DNA of 64,000 nt from CAXMST01 sp963712765 (GCA_963712765.1 CAVQIX010000003.1:496001-560000), one strand, 5' to 3'; positions 8,207-17,112 are shown, numbered from the stretch's first letter. Program-made: numbers and translations. The notes: generated by a model from the letters alone, not told the origin.

Positions 8207-8728
8207 ATGAGCGACAACGACAACCACGAGCTGACCACCGACCAGGCGGAGCGCGAGGCCTCCGGGGCCCACGCCTACGGGCGCTACCTGGAGGAGTTCG
8301 AGGTCGGCGCCGTGTACAAGCACTGGCCCGCCAAGACCGTGACCGAGTCGGACGACCACCTGTTCTGTCTGATCACGATGAACCACCACCCGCTGCACCT
8401 CAACGACGTCTATGCCTCGCAGTCCCAGCAGGGTCAGAACGTGGTCGTCGGTCCGCTGGTCTACTCGCTTGCGCTGGGCATGTCGGTAAGCGACGTCTCC
8501 GGCAAGGCGATCGCGAATCTGGCAACCGAGGAGCTCTCTCACCCGAACCCGGTCTTTCACGGCGACACGCTGTTCTGCGAGTCGGAGGTCCTGGAGGTGC
8601 GGCCCTCCAAGTCGAAGCCGGATCGCGGCGTGGTCAAGGTGCATACCCGGGTCTACAAGCAAGACAACTCGCTCGTGGCCGAGTTCAAGCGCGCGGTCCT
8701 GATCCCGAAGAAGAACCCCGGGGAGTAG
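8207..8728 (+). CDS. mch: MaoC-family hydratase, probable mesaconyl-CoA hydratase
   Basis: A 173-aa single hotdog MaoC-like protein. It shows GRYLEEFEVGAVYKHWPAKT at residues 25-44, then TMNHHPLHLNDVYASQ, in which the D-x-x-x-x-H-x-D hydratase region appears in a variant form, and GPLVYSLALGMSVSDVSG. MaoC enzymes add water to 2-enoyl-CoAs. Proteins of this size and wording lie beside malyl-CoA lyase and ethylmalonyl-CoA mutase in Streptomyces-type clusters and are taken as mesaconyl-CoA hydratase, giving beta-methylmalyl-CoA. The proteobacterial Mch is about twice as long (double hotdog), so this is the short form. Start ATG 8207 follows AGAGGAG. Confidence 0.78.
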   Translation: MSDNDNHELTTDQAEREASGAHAYGRYLEEFEVGAVYKHWPAKTVTESDDHLFCLITMNHHPLHLNDVYASQSQQGQNVVVGPLVYSLALGMSVSDVSGKAIANLATEELSHPNPVFHGDTLFCESEVLEVRPSKSKPDRGVVKVHTRVYKQDNSLVAEFKRAVLIPKKNPGE

Positions 8729-8771
8729 CGTCCAGGCGGCCTCGCCCCCTGCTCCGAACGCGAGCCGAGCG

Positions 8772-9434
8772 ATGGCCGATCCATACGCCTCACGCGAGGG
8801 ACGGCCTGCGGCCGAGGCCCCGGCGGCCGACTCGGCGCTGACCGCGCTCGTCGTCGCCCGCGGAGGTCTGCCCGCGACTTCGTGCGCGGGGCTAGCGGAC
8901 GCATCGTCGAGCGAGTTCGTCGCCGTTGTCTTGCGCGACGAGGGGCTGCTGCCGCCGATCGCGCGAATCACGCCCGAGCAGGCGGTGATGCTGCTCGCCG
9001 GCACCGCCGCCGACGCCGGCGAGCTCGAGCGGGCGTTGAGCGCCGCCCTGGATCTCTCGGTTCCGCTCCTCCTGCTCAAGGAGGGTCTCGTCGCGGGCCC
9101 GGCGGGGAGGGATGGTGCCCTCGTCGTTGACGATGCTGCGGTGGAGACACTGCTCGAGGCGGCGCTCGGGCGGGCACTCGAGTGGGAGCTCGACCCGGAC
9201 TTCGGCTACGAGGTGGCCACCGGAGCCGAGCGCCTCGGAGCACCGCTCTCACGGGCTCTGTGCCCGCGCCTCACCTACGCCGACCACGATCGTGTCTATG
9301 AGCACGCGGAGCTGGTGGTCGCGGTCAAGCGAGAACGCCACGCGCGGGTTTCAGGGCACGAGGGCGCTCCCGAGGCCGTCCTCGAGGCCACCGGCTGGCC
9401 GATCGAACCGACCGGGCAGGACTGGAAGGACTGA
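8772..9434 (+). CDS. Protein resembling the C-terminal part of ATP-dependent PEP carboxykinase
   Basis: 220 aa and uninterrupted. Residues around 55-80 (VLRDEGLLPPIARITPEQAV) match the ATP-PEPCK segment that reads roughly A-D-A-x-G-V-L-P-P-V-S-R-L-T. Further on, ELDPDFGYEVATGAERLGAP and CPRLTYADHDRVYEHAE resemble that enzyme's C-terminal lid region. The P-loop and metal-binding domain, which precede these in PckA, are absent, as is the A-K-x-A-G-T-E-x-G loop. It therefore cannot be an active carboxykinase. It may be a decayed or repurposed C-terminal domain. It is the first gene of a tight run with the SRPBCC and M42 peptidase genes. The assignment is by pattern only. Confidence 0.55.
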   Translation: MADPYASREGRPAAEAPAADSALTALVVARGGLPATSCAGLADASSSEFVAVVLRDEGLLPPIARITPEQAVMLLAGTAADAGELERALSAALDLSVPLLLLKEGLVAGPAGRDGALVVDDAAVETLLEAALGRALEWELDPDFGYEVATGAERLGAPLSRALCPRLTYADHDRVYEHAELVVAVKRERHARVSGHEGAPEAVLEATGWPIEPTGQDWKD

Positions 9435-9437
9435 TTC

Positions 9438-9914
9438 GTGGAGCGGATCTCGCGCTCGGTTCGGCTCTCTCGCCCAGCGCCTGAGGCCTGGTCGGGAGCC
9501 GTCGATCCCGACCTGATCAACGACGAGCTCAGGCCGCTGCTGCGGATGACGATGCCGAGGCGCCTCCGCGATCGCGACCTCTCCGAGTTCCCCGTCGGCG
9601 CTCCGGCCGGGCGCAGCTGGATCCTGCTCCTTGGGATCCTCCCGGTCGATTACGACGACCTCTGCCTGGTCGAGCTCGAGCCGCCGCGCCGGTTCCTCGA
9701 GCGCTCCAGCACTCTCAGCCTCTCGACCTGGGAGCACGAGCGGGTGATCGAACCCGACGGCGATGGCTGCGTGCTCACCGATCGGCTCGGCTTCGAGCTG
9801 CGCTCGCCGCTCACGCGGATCCCCGGCGCCGCCTCGCTTGCGGACGCGATCGTTAAGGGGCTCTTCGCCCACCGGCACAGGCGGTTGCTCAAGCGCGATA
9901 CTGACCGACTATGA
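9438..9914 (+). CDS. SRPBCC/polyketide-cyclase-like protein
   Basis: 158 aa with a GTG start at 9438, only 3 nt after the preceding stop. It begins RISRSVRLSRPAPEAWSGAV, the usual first strand and helix of START/SRPBCC hydrophobic-pocket proteins. Later strands include LLLGILPVDYDDLCLVELEP and RFLERSSTLSLSTWEHERVI. The C-terminus (LADAIVKGLFAHRHRRLL) is the long helix covering the cavity, ending in the H-R-H-R-R pattern common in this group. No catalytic residues can be named and the ligand is unknown. Its stop overlaps the next start by four bases, so translation with the M42 peptidase is probably coupled. Confidence 0.65.
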   Translation: MERISRSVRLSRPAPEAWSGAVDPDLINDELRPLLRMTMPRRLRDRDLSEFPVGAPAGRSWILLLGILPVDYDDLCLVELEPPRRFLERSSTLSLSTWEHERVIEPDGDGCVLTDRLGFELRSPLTRIPGAASLADAIVKGLFAHRHRRLLKRDTDRL

Positions 9915-10972
9915 GCGATACCCCCCAGCTACTGGACCGACTCCTGCGAATCCCGGCGCCGTCCGGATACGAGGCCCCGGCCGCCGAGGCCTGGCGAGAG
10001 GCGGCTTCGTTCGCGGGCGAGGTGCGCAGCGACTCGCTCGGCTCGACCGTGGCGCTGGTCGCGGCCGAGGCCGACGACGCCCCGACCTTCGCCGTCGTCG
10101 GTCACATCGACGAGATCGGCCTCGTCGTCACCCACATCGACGGCGAAGGCTTCCTCTGGTTCGCGCCGATCGGCGGCTGGGACCCGCAGATTCTCGTCGG
10201 TCAGAGGGTCCTGGTGGCGGGCAGTGGGGGAGTGGTCCCGGGAGTGCTCGGCAAGAAGCCGATCCACCTGCTCAAGGACGAGGCGCGAAAGCAGGTCGCC
10301 AAGATCGAGGACATGCACCTCGACATCGGCGCCGCCGATCGGAAGGAGGCGGAGTCGCTGGTCCGGGTCGGGGACCCTGCCGTGCTCGCGGCAGAGCCGC
10401 TGCCACTGCCCAACGGCCGCCTCGCCTCACGCTCGCTCGACAACCGGCTCGGCTCCTACGTTGCCCTGGAGGTCGCCCGCCGCGTCGCCGAGGCGGGCGC
10501 CGGCTCCTGCTCGGTCGCCGGCGTCGCCGCAGTCCAGGAGGAGATCACGATGGCCGGCTCGCGGACGACCGCGTTCGCGATCGAGCCGGACGTCGCTGTC
10601 GCCGTCGACGTCACCCACGCCACCGACGCTCCCGGGATCGACAAGAAGGAGAACGGCGATCATGCGCTCGGCTCCGGCCCGGTGATCGGACGTGGCTCGA
10701 CCTTGAACCCCAAGGTCACCGAGCTCTTGATCGAGACCGCGGAGGCGGAGGCGATCGAGCACACGCTCGAGGCCTCCGGGCGCAGCACGGGAACCGATGC
10801 CGACGCGATCCAGATCGCCCGAGCTGGAATCGCGACAGGGCTGGTCTCGATCCCGCTGCGCTACATGCACTCCGCCGTGGAGATGGTTCAGCTCTCCGAC
10901 GTCGAGGCCGTCGTCAGGCTCCTTGTCGCGTTTGCGTCGAGGGTCGACGGCGACAGCGACTTCAGTCGCTGA
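9911..10972 (+). CDS. M42-family metallo-aminopeptidase (FrvX-like)
   Basis: 353 aa. Members remove N-terminal residues from peptides in large cytosolic dodecamers and use two metal ions. Metal and catalytic motifs are recognisable: VVGHIDEIGLVVTHI near residue 57 (His ligand), SRSLDNRLGSYVALE (bridging Asp), VQEEITMAGSRT (E-E catalytic pair), VAVDVTHATDAPG (Asp ligand), and IPLRYMHSAVEMV (last His ligand). The length is as expected for the family. ATG 9911 overlaps the upstream stop (ATGA). Some M42 relatives are annotated as endoglucanases, but the metal-site pattern favours peptidase. Confidence 0.92.
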   Translation: MSDTPQLLDRLLRIPAPSGYEAPAAEAWREAASFAGEVRSDSLGSTVALVAAEADDAPTFAVVGHIDEIGLVVTHIDGEGFLWFAPIGGWDPQILVGQRVLVAGSGGVVPGVLGKKPIHLLKDEARKQVAKIEDMHLDIGAADRKEAESLVRVGDPAVLAAEPLPLPNGRLASRSLDNRLGSYVALEVARRVAEAGAGSCSVAGVAAVQEEITMAGSRTTAFAIEPDVAVAVDVTHATDAPGIDKKENGDHALGSGPVIGRGSTLNPKVTELLIETAEAEAIEHTLEASGRSTGTDADAIQIARAGIATGLVSIPLRYMHSAVEMVQLSDVEAVVRLLVAFASRVDGDSDFSR

Positions 10973-11016
10973 GCGATCTCAGCCGTCGCCCGAGCACCGG
11001 CAGGACGCGACCCCGA

Positions 11017-11586
11017 TCAGTGAGCTTCGTCGCTGGCGTGCGCGGGTGGCCGTGATTCCTCCGCCAGCGAGGTGATCTCCAGCGGCCCGCGGGCGGCCTC
11101 GGCGAGGACCTCGCCTGCCTCGTCGGCGGAGCGAGCGTACAGCTCGACCAGGAGGTGGATCACGATCCGCTCATCCTCGTGCTTGTGGAAGCGGACGTGG
11201 GTGAAGAACTCGCGGGTCCCGGCCTCGCCAAAGGCCCCGTAGGTGAGGCTGTCGGTGGCCTCCGGCCCGGCGCAGACCTCGACCAGGTCCTGATCGACCG
11301 AGACGGTGCATGATGCGACCCAGGGCGTCCCCGCAACCAGCCGCTCCCAGCGGTCGTTGATCGGGACCAGCTTGCCCTCCTCGATAGTCAGATGAGGCTG
11401 GTCGTGCATGCAGTCGAGGCACTGCACGACGGCCTCCTGGATCTCCTCGACCCGCTCGACCGGCTCGCCGCTGTCGGCGTCGATCCGCAGGATCGCGTCG
11501 TAGTGGACCTGCGCCTCCAGCCGCTGCGACCAGCAGCGGTAGCAGCGCAGCCAGGCGCTGCGGTCCTCGTTCATAGGTTTGCTCAT
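11017..11586 (-). CDS. Hypothetical protein with two CxxC pairs
   Basis: 189 aa from ATG 11586, chosen because GGTGGA lies upstream; ATGs at 11598 and 11574 are alternatives. Near the N-terminus CYRC and, about 40 residues later, CLDC could bind one zinc ion. The middle (WERLVAGTPWVASCTVSVD) and C-terminal half are ordinary globular sequence, with an acidic end rich in Ala, Glu and His. No family is recognised. It lies tail-to-tail with the M42 peptidase and upstream of ethylmalonyl-CoA mutase on the same strand, but 85 bp separate the latter's start region from it by transcription order, so it is the last gene of that strand group. Confidence 0.65.
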   Translation of the reverse strand: MSKPMNEDRSAWLRCYRCWSQRLEAQVHYDAILRIDADSGEPVERVEEIQEAVVQCLDCMHDQPHLTIEEGKLVPINDRWERLVAGTPWVASCTVSVDQDLVEVCAGPEATDSLTYGAFGEAGTREFFTHVRFHKHEDERIVIHLLVELYARSADEAGEVLAEAARGPLEITSLAEESRPPAHASDEAH

Positions 11587-11671
11587 AGGTCCACCCATTG
11601 TGGCGAGTGCCGCAAATCTCGTCTGGTTGCAGCCCGACCATGCCGAGTGGCGTTGCGCGGGGAGTGGCCGC

Positions 11672-13681
11672 TCAGGCCGGCTGAGCTTCGCCGGCGCGTT
11701 CGCCGACCAGCTCGGCGATGTCGCCCATGATCCGGTTCAGGTCGAAGTCCTTAGGGGTGTAGACACGGGCGATCCCGGCCTCGGTCAGGGTGCGCTCGTC
11801 TGCCGGGGGGATGATGCCGCCGACGATCACCGGGGCATCGACGCCCTGATCGCGCATCAGCTCGACCACGCGTGGGACCAGCTCAAGGTGCGAGCCCGAG
11901 AGGATCGAGAGGCCGACGACGTCGACGTCCTCCTGCAGCGCCGAGGTGGCGATTTCCTCCGGGGTCAGGCGGATGCCCTGGTAGACGACCTCCATGCCGA
12001 CGTCCTTGGCGCGGACTGCGATCTGCTCGGCGCCGTTGGAGTGGCCGTCGAGGCCGGGCTTGGCGACGAGGATCCTGATCCGGTGGCCGATCGCCTCCGA
12101 GACACGGTTGACCTGCTCGCTGGCCTCCGCCAGCAGCTCGGGATCACCACCGGTGGCCGAGCCGTCGACGCCGGTCGGCCCGCGGTAGGCGCCGAATACT
12201 TCGCGGAGCACCTCGGCCCACTCGCCGGTGGTCGCCCCCGCCTTGGCGGCCGCGATCGTCGGCTCCATCAGGTTCGCGCTCTCCTCCGCCGCGGCCGCTG
12301 CGAGCTCGGCGAGAGCCCGCTCGACCGCGGCGTTGTCACGTTCGTCCTTCCACTGCTCCAGGGCCTCGATCCGCTCGCGCTCTACCTCGGGATCGGGGGT
12401 GAGGATGCCTCCGTCGTCGCCGACGGTGAGCGGTGAGGGCTCGCTCTCGGTCTGGAAGTTCTGCCCGACGACCTTGAGGTCCCCCTGCTCGATTCGTGCG
12501 ACCCGCTCACGGTGGGACTCGACCAATCGCGCCTTCATGTAGGGCACGGCCTCGACCGCGCCACCCTGATCGGCGACCACCTGCATCTCCTCGCGGGCGC
12601 CCTCGATCAGCTCATCGACGAGCCCGTCCATCACCTTCGAGCCCTCGAAGATGTCGGGGTAGTCGAGCAGGTCGGTCTCGTTGGCGAGGATCTGCTGGAT
12701 TCGCAGTGACCACTGCTGATCCCACGGGCGGGGGAGACCGAGCGCCTCGTTCCAGGCCGGGAGCTGGATCGCGCGGGCCCGGGCGTCGCGACCGAGGGTC
12801 ACGGCCAGGGCCTCGAGCACGATCCGCGGGACGTTGTTCTCGGGCTGCGCCTCGGTCAGGCCGAGCGAGTTGACCTGGACGCCGTAGCGCATTCGCAGGT
12901 ACTTCTCGTTCGTGACGCCGTAGCGCTCTCGACCGAGCTCCTCCCAGAGGATGCCCATCGCGCGCAGCTTCGCGTGCTCCTCGATGAAGCGGATTCCTGC
13001 GTTGACGAAGTAGCTGATCCGGCCGAAGACCTTGGGGAAATCCTCCTCCGAGACCTGGCCCCGGTCACGGACCGCGTCGAGGACGGCGATCGCGTTCGAT
13101 AGCGAGTAAGCGATCTCCTGGACGGGCGTCGCGCCGGCCTCCTGAAGGTGGTAGCTGCAGATGTTGATCGGGTTCCAGCGCGGGATCTCGTTCACCGTGA
13201 AGGCGACCATGTCAGCGATCAGGCGCATCGATGGGCCGGGCGGGAAGGCATAGGTCCCGCGCGAGAGGTACTCCTTGATGATGTCGTTCTGGGTGGTGCC
13301 GCTGAGGTCGCCGCGATCGACGCCCTGCTCGTCGGCGACGGCAACGTAGAGCCCCAGCAGCCAGGCGGCGGTCGCGTTGATCGTCATCGAGGTGTTCATC
13401 TCCGCGAGCGGGATCTGATCGACCAGCGTCTCCATATCGCCCTTGTGGACGACCGAGACGCCGACCTTGCCGACCTCCCCCTTGGCGAGGACGGCATCGG
13501 GGTCGTACCCGGTCTGCGTCGGCAGATCGAAGGCGATCGAGAGACCGGTCTGACCCTTGGCCAGGTTCTTTCGGTAGAGCTCGTTCGAGCGGCGGGCGTC
13601 GGAGTGGCCCGCGTAGGTTCGCATCACCCAGGGGCGGTCGCGCTCGGGCAGTCGGTGATCGTGCTCTGGTCGCTCGCTCAT
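11672..13681 (-). CDS. ecm: Ethylmalonyl-CoA mutase, B12-dependent
   Basis: Isomerises (2R)-ethylmalonyl-CoA to (2S)-methylsuccinyl-CoA using adenosylcobalamin. 669 aa from ATG 13681. The substrate barrel shows VMRTYAGHSDARRSNELYR and LSIAFDLPTQTGYDPD, the wording typical of Ecm; methylmalonyl-CoA mutases usually read R-Q-Y-A-G-F and D-L-A-T-H-R-G-Y. Later come MNTSMTINATAAWLLGLYVA, NICSYHLQEAGATP and QPENNVPRIVLEALAV. The C-terminal cobalamin domain has AKPGLDGHSNGAEQIA, i.e. the base-off D-x-H-x-x-G ligand, then SILSGSH and VIVGGIIP. A Glu/Ala-rich linker joins the domains. The gene points away from the MBL-fold gene. No cobalamin riboswitch was recognised upstream. Confidence 0.9.
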   Translation of the reverse strand: MSERPEHDHRLPERDRPWVMRTYAGHSDARRSNELYRKNLAKGQTGLSIAFDLPTQTGYDPDAVLAKGEVGKVGVSVVHKGDMETLVDQIPLAEMNTSMTINATAAWLLGLYVAVADEQGVDRGDLSGTTQNDIIKEYLSRGTYAFPPGPSMRLIADMVAFTVNEIPRWNPINICSYHLQEAGATPVQEIAYSLSNAIAVLDAVRDRGQVSEEDFPKVFGRISYFVNAGIRFIEEHAKLRAMGILWEELGRERYGVTNEKYLRMRYGVQVNSLGLTEAQPENNVPRIVLEALAVTLGRDARARAIQLPAWNEALGLPRPWDQQWSLRIQQILANETDLLDYPDIFEGSKVMDGLVDELIEGAREEMQVVADQGGAVEAVPYMKARLVESHRERVARIEQGDLKVVGQNFQTESEPSPLTVGDDGGILTPDPEVERERIEALEQWKDERDNAAVERALAELAAAAAEESANLMEPTIAAAKAGATTGEWAEVLREVFGAYRGPTGVDGSATGGDPELLAEASEQVNRVSEAIGHRIRILVAKPGLDGHSNGAEQIAVRAKDVGMEVVYQGIRLTPEEIATSALQEDVDVVGLSILSGSHLELVPRVVELMRDQGVDAPVIVGGIIPPADERTLTEAGIARVYTPKDFDLNRIMGDIAELVGERAGEAQPA

Positions 13682-13760
13682 CCCGCCAATTCTACGTTCG
13701 ATCGGCCGCTCCGGGGCCCCCGACCGCGGCGTCGAGCGGCCGATCGCAATACTGCCGCCG

Positions 13761-14603
13761 ATGGCACGCCTGATCGACACGCGGCACATGGGGCGCGACC
13801 GAGTGATCGGCGCCTGGCTCGACGACGGGGTTCTGATCGACCCCGGCCCGGCTTCCACCGTCGCCCCCGTGATCGAGGCCGTGCGCGAGTCGGGGGCGGA
13901 ACTCGAGGCGGTCCTGCTCACCCACATCCACCTCGACCATGCCGCGGGAGCGGGGACCGTCCTGGAGGCTTTCCCTTCCGCCCGCCTCTACGTGCACGAG
14001 GTCGGCGCCCCGCACGTAATCGATCCCACCCGGCTGTGGGCGAGCGCCGCCCGGCTCTATGGAGCGGAACGGATGCTCGAGATGTGGGGAGAGGTCCTTG
14101 CCGTGCCGGCCGAGCGCGTCAGCGTCGTGCGGGGGGGTGAAACGGTCGCCGGCTTGGAGGTGATTCCAACGCCCGGCCACGCGGCTCACCATGTCGTCTA
14201 CTTCGATCGTGAGGAAGGCAGCGCCTACGTCGGGGATGTCGCGGGCGTCCGCATCCCGCCGGGCGAGCGGACCGTGATGCCGACGCCGCCGCCGGAGATC
14301 GACGTCGAGGCCTGGCACGGCTCGATCGCGGCCGTCGCGGAGCGGAAGCCGGAGCGGCTGCGATTGACCCACTTCGGGGAGATCGGCGACGCTGCCGCAC
14401 AGCTCGACGCGGCCACCGAGGCGCTCGCACAGATGGCGAGCAGGGCCGAGCCCGGCGAAAGGGAAGGCTTCCTCACCTGGCTCGAGGCTCGGATCGACGC
14501 CCAGGACGGCGAGGCGGCCGAGCGGATGCGGGCCGCGATGCCCCCCGAGCAGGTCTGGCTGGGGCTCGAGCGATACTGGGCGAAGCGGCGGCCAGCGGCT
14601 TGA
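13761..14603 (+). CDS. MBL-fold metallo-hydrolase
   Basis: 280 aa. The metallo-beta-lactamase signature is VLLTHIHLDHAAGAG (H-x-H-x-D-H, residues about 53-62). It is followed by a glyoxalase II-like pattern: TPGHAAHHVVYF for the third His ligand, YVGDVAG for the bridging Asp, and LRLTHFGEI for the last His. The C-terminal ~70 residues form a helical extension (AATEALAQMASRAEPGEREG). Proteins of this kind hydrolyse thioesters, lactones or phosphoesters, and the substrate cannot be read from sequence. It is divergent from ethylmalonyl-CoA mutase with a gap of 79 bp, so the two may share a control region. Confidence 0.85.
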   Translation: MARLIDTRHMGRDRVIGAWLDDGVLIDPGPASTVAPVIEAVRESGAELEAVLLTHIHLDHAAGAGTVLEAFPSARLYVHEVGAPHVIDPTRLWASAARLYGAERMLEMWGEVLAVPAERVSVVRGGETVAGLEVIPTPGHAAHHVVYFDREEGSAYVGDVAGVRIPPGERTVMPTPPPEIDVEAWHGSIAAVAERKPERLRLTHFGEIGDAAAQLDAATEALAQMASRAEPGEREGFLTWLEARIDAQDGEAAERMRAAMPPEQVWLGLERYWAKRRPAA

Positions 14604-14739
14604 ACAAGCGGCGCCGGGCCCGCCGGTCTTGGGGGTGGCGCTACTTTTGGCGAGCGCCCGTGTTTGGTGGCGGTACTGGAAGTGCGAGCCGGGATCGGCG
14701 TGCGAAAGCCACCGGCCCGACAGCTACCCTCCGTTACTG

Positions 14740-15399
14740 ATGAGACGACTCCTGATACCGATCATCGCCGCGATCAGCCTGGCCCTGGCGGGGTCGGCCG
14801 TCGCGAGCGTGCTCATCTACAAGAACGGCTTCGGCTCCAAGAGCGACTTCAAGCGGATCGGCAAGCTCGCCGGAGGCAAGGCCTGCAAGAAGTCATACAA
14901 GGGCGGCAAGACCTTCGAGGGCCACGTCAAGAAGGGCGGCAAGGAGTGCCTGTTCACGACCCCGGTCGAGGGCGACACCAACCAGCCGAACTACACCATT
15001 CAGGCCGAGGGCAAGGTGATGAAGAAGACCGACAAGCGGATCCGCTCGAAGGTCTACGTTGGCGTCGCGGCGAGGGCGAACGCAAGGTCCGCCTACGAGG
15101 TCCGGGTCTTTCCCAAGGGCCGCACCTACTCGCTGCTCAAGAACGGCGAGGAGTTGAGCTCGGGCAAGAACACGGCGATCAACGCGCTGGACGAGAAGAA
15201 CAGGATCCGCCTCTCGGTCGACGACGGCTCGGTCACGGCACGCGTCAACGGCAAGCCCCTGGCCAGCTTCGATGACAAGTCCCCCGGGGAGGTGCGGGGC
15301 CGCAAGGCCGTCGTCGCCTTCGGCAGCGAGGGGCGGAGCAAGAAGAAGGAAGGCTTCGTCCGCATCGACCGGATCAAGGTCTTCGTCCCCTCTCCCTGA
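14740..15399 (+). CDS. Secreted Lys/Gly-rich protein of unknown function
   Basis: 219 aa from ATG 14740; the longer open frame upstream has no signal-peptide logic. MRRLLIPIIAAISLALAGSA VASV is a clear Sec signal, so the protein is exported. The mature part is basic and beta-rich, with KGGKTFEGHVKKGGKECLF, a cysteine pair (ACKKSY and GKECLF), and a repeated strand pattern ending KEGFVRIDRIKVFVPSP. The layout suggests a concanavalin-like or DUF1080-like sandwich, but I see no active site. The preceding 136 bp contain no gene. It stands alone between the MBL and clpS genes. Confidence 0.75.
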   Translation: MRRLLIPIIAAISLALAGSAVASVLIYKNGFGSKSDFKRIGKLAGGKACKKSYKGGKTFEGHVKKGGKECLFTTPVEGDTNQPNYTIQAEGKVMKKTDKRIRSKVYVGVAARANARSAYEVRVFPKGRTYSLLKNGEELSSGKNTAINALDEKNRIRLSVDDGSVTARVNGKPLASFDDKSPGEVRGRKAVVAFGSEGRSKKKEGFVRIDRIKVFVPSP

Positions 15400-15487
15400 C
15401 GGCGACCGACCAGAGCCGACCTCATATCGGACCGGGTTCTCTACGCTTCAGCCCGCGCCCGGGCACCGTCTCCGGCGTCATCCTCAG

Positions 15488-15778
15488 ATGTCCTCCACCA
15501 CGATCGAAAAGCCGAAGGTTGTCGGGCCCGGCTCCGGGCTTGGCGGTAACTGGCTGGTGATCGTCCGCAACGATGACCACAACACATTCGAGCACGTAGC
15601 CCGCACGCTGGCCCGCTTCGTTCCCGGCGTCAACTACGAGCAGGGAATGGGCTACGCGAACAAGATCCACAGTGCCGGCCGCGCCGTCGTGTGGTCGGGC
15701 CCGAAGGAGACCGCCGAGCACTACTGGGAGCAGCTCGCCGGCGCCGGCCTGACGATGGCCCCGTTGGAGCAGTCTTGA
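15488..15778 (+). CDS. clpS: ATP-dependent Clp protease adaptor ClpS
   Basis: 96 aa. Delivers N-degron substrates to the ClpA/ClpC-ClpP protease. The signature VIVRNDDHNTFEHVARTL (residues 20-37) matches the family's L-x-N-D-D-x-x-T-x-x-x-V core, and YANKIHSAGRAVVWSGPKE corresponds to the helix and strand forming the N-degron pocket. The length is right for actinobacterial ClpS, which has a short variable N-terminal tail that enters ClpC. The start is ATG 15488; the open frame extends upstream through the previous gene's end in another frame and should be ignored. No clpC/clpP gene is nearby. Confidence 0.93.
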   Translation: MSSTTIEKPKVVGPGSGLGGNWLVIVRNDDHNTFEHVARTLARFVPGVNYEQGMGYANKIHSAGRAVVWSGPKETAEHYWEQLAGAGLTMAPLEQS

Positions 15779-15846
15779 GCCTGTCCCTGCGCCGGCGATC
15801 GGTGCCGAGCGGGTCTATCTCCTGATCGACGAGGCGGTCGGCGACC

Positions 15847-17112
15847 TCACGACTGCGTCGCGCTGACCCGCACGGGGATGCTCCGATACTGATTCAGGAA
15901 GGTCGAGCTGACGCGCTCGGAATCGCCGTCGAAGTCGACCTCGTCGAAGCGGCGAAACGTCTCCTCGAACCACAGCTTCAGCTCGAGCCGGGCGAGACCC
16001 GCGCCGAGGCAGAAGTGGCGGCCACCACCGCCGAATCCCTGGTGGTTGTTCGGATCACGTCGCACGTCGAAGCGATGGGGGTCGTCGAACACGGTCGCGT
16101 CGCGGTTGCCGGAGACGTACCAGAGCGCCAGCTTGTCCCCGGCCTTGATCTCGGTCCCGGACAGCTCGGTGTCGCGGGTCGCCGTGCGGCGCATGTAGGA
16201 GAAGGCCGGGTGGCAGCGGACGCACTCCTCGACTACCTGCTCCATCGGCACCGCGCCCGAGCGGGTCAGCTCCATCTGCTCGGGATCCTCGAGCAGACTC
16301 TTCATCCCTGAGGTGAACACCGCCCTGGTCGAGTCATTGCCGGCGACCATCAGGAGGAAGAAGAACATCACCACCTCCTCGTGTGAGAGTCGCTCGCCGT
16401 CGATCTCGGCCTGGATGATCGCGGTGGTGAGGTCCTCGGTCGGGTTCTCCTCGCGCTCCTCGACCATCGCGTTGACGTAGGGAAGGAACTCCTCCAGCGC
16501 GCGCCAGACCTCGCCGAGGTCGGGTACGAGCCGTGGATCCTCGAAGGCGACGGTCCGGTTGGTCCAGTCGACGAGCTTGGCGGCGTCCTCACGCGGTGCG
16601 CCGAGCATCTCGCCTGTGACCATCGCCGGGACGTAGACCCCGACGTCCTGGACGAGATCGAGATGACCGTCGTGGTGATCCTCGAGGGCTCGATCCCAGA
16701 CAAGGTTGATGATCTCGCGCATCCGCTCGGTGTGCTCGATCGCCATCTTCGGTGTGAAAGCCCGCTGGACGAGCGCCTTCAGGCGGTCGTGCCGAGGCGG
16801 ATCCTGGGAGATCAGCATGTTGGCGCTGAGGTCAATCGGGTCGGGCTCACCGGGGGGCGCCAGGTGGTCGACCAGGATGATGCTGCGGTCGGATGAGAAG
16901 GTCTCGTGGTCGCGCCCGACCTTGCGGATGTCCTCGTAGCGGACGATCGACCAGAAGCCCGATTCGCGCTCGAAGTCACCCATCGCGCTCCAGTGCAGAC
17001 CGGGCTCGTCGCGGAGGCGCTCGAAGATCTCGTGGGGGGGTCCGTCCACCCAGAGATCGAGGTTGCTCACGTCGATCTCGGCGAGGTCCTGCTGTGGCGC
17101 GATGGTGCTCAT
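15847..17112 (-). CDS. Cytochrome P450
   Basis: 421 aa from ATG 17112; a much longer frame upstream is non-homologous. Class I bacterial P450 monooxygenase. Features are the I-helix oxygen-activation motif LLMVAGNDSTRAVF, the K-helix E-x-x-R within VEECVRCHPAF, RYEDIRKVGRDHETFSSD in the N-terminal half, SANMLISQDPPRHDRLK in the C-helix region, and the heme loop GFGGGGRHFCLGAGLARLE with the axial Cys. The early wording (DLWVDGPPHEIFERLRDEPG, FERESGFWSIVRYEDI) is like CYP125/CYP142-type sterol and lipid hydroxylases, so a sterol-like or fatty substrate is plausible. No ferredoxin gene is adjacent. Confidence 0.93.
   Translation of the reverse strand: MSTIAPQQDLAEIDVSNLDLWVDGPPHEIFERLRDEPGLHWSAMGDFERESGFWSIVRYEDIRKVGRDHETFSSDRSIILVDHLAPPGEPDPIDLSANMLISQDPPRHDRLKALVQRAFTPKMAIEHTERMREIINLVWDRALEDHHDGHLDLVQDVGVYVPAMVTGEMLGAPREDAAKLVDWTNRTVAFEDPRLVPDLGEVWRALEEFLPYVNAMVEEREENPTEDLTTAIIQAEIDGERLSHEEVVMFFFLLMVAGNDSTRAVFTSGMKSLLEDPEQMELTRSGAVPMEQVVEECVRCHPAFSYMRRTATRDTELSGTEIKAGDKLALWYVSGNRDATVFDDPHRFDVRRDPNNHQGFGGGGRHFCLGAGLARLELKLWFEETFRRFDEVDFDGDSERVSSTFLNQYRSIPVRVSATQS

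Noticed and set aside
11672..13681. Annotation as methylmalonyl-CoA mutase
   Set aside because: The wording R-T-Y-A-G-H-S and D-L-P-T-Q-T-G-Y, plus ccr and mcl nearby, fits ethylmalonyl-CoA mutase better.
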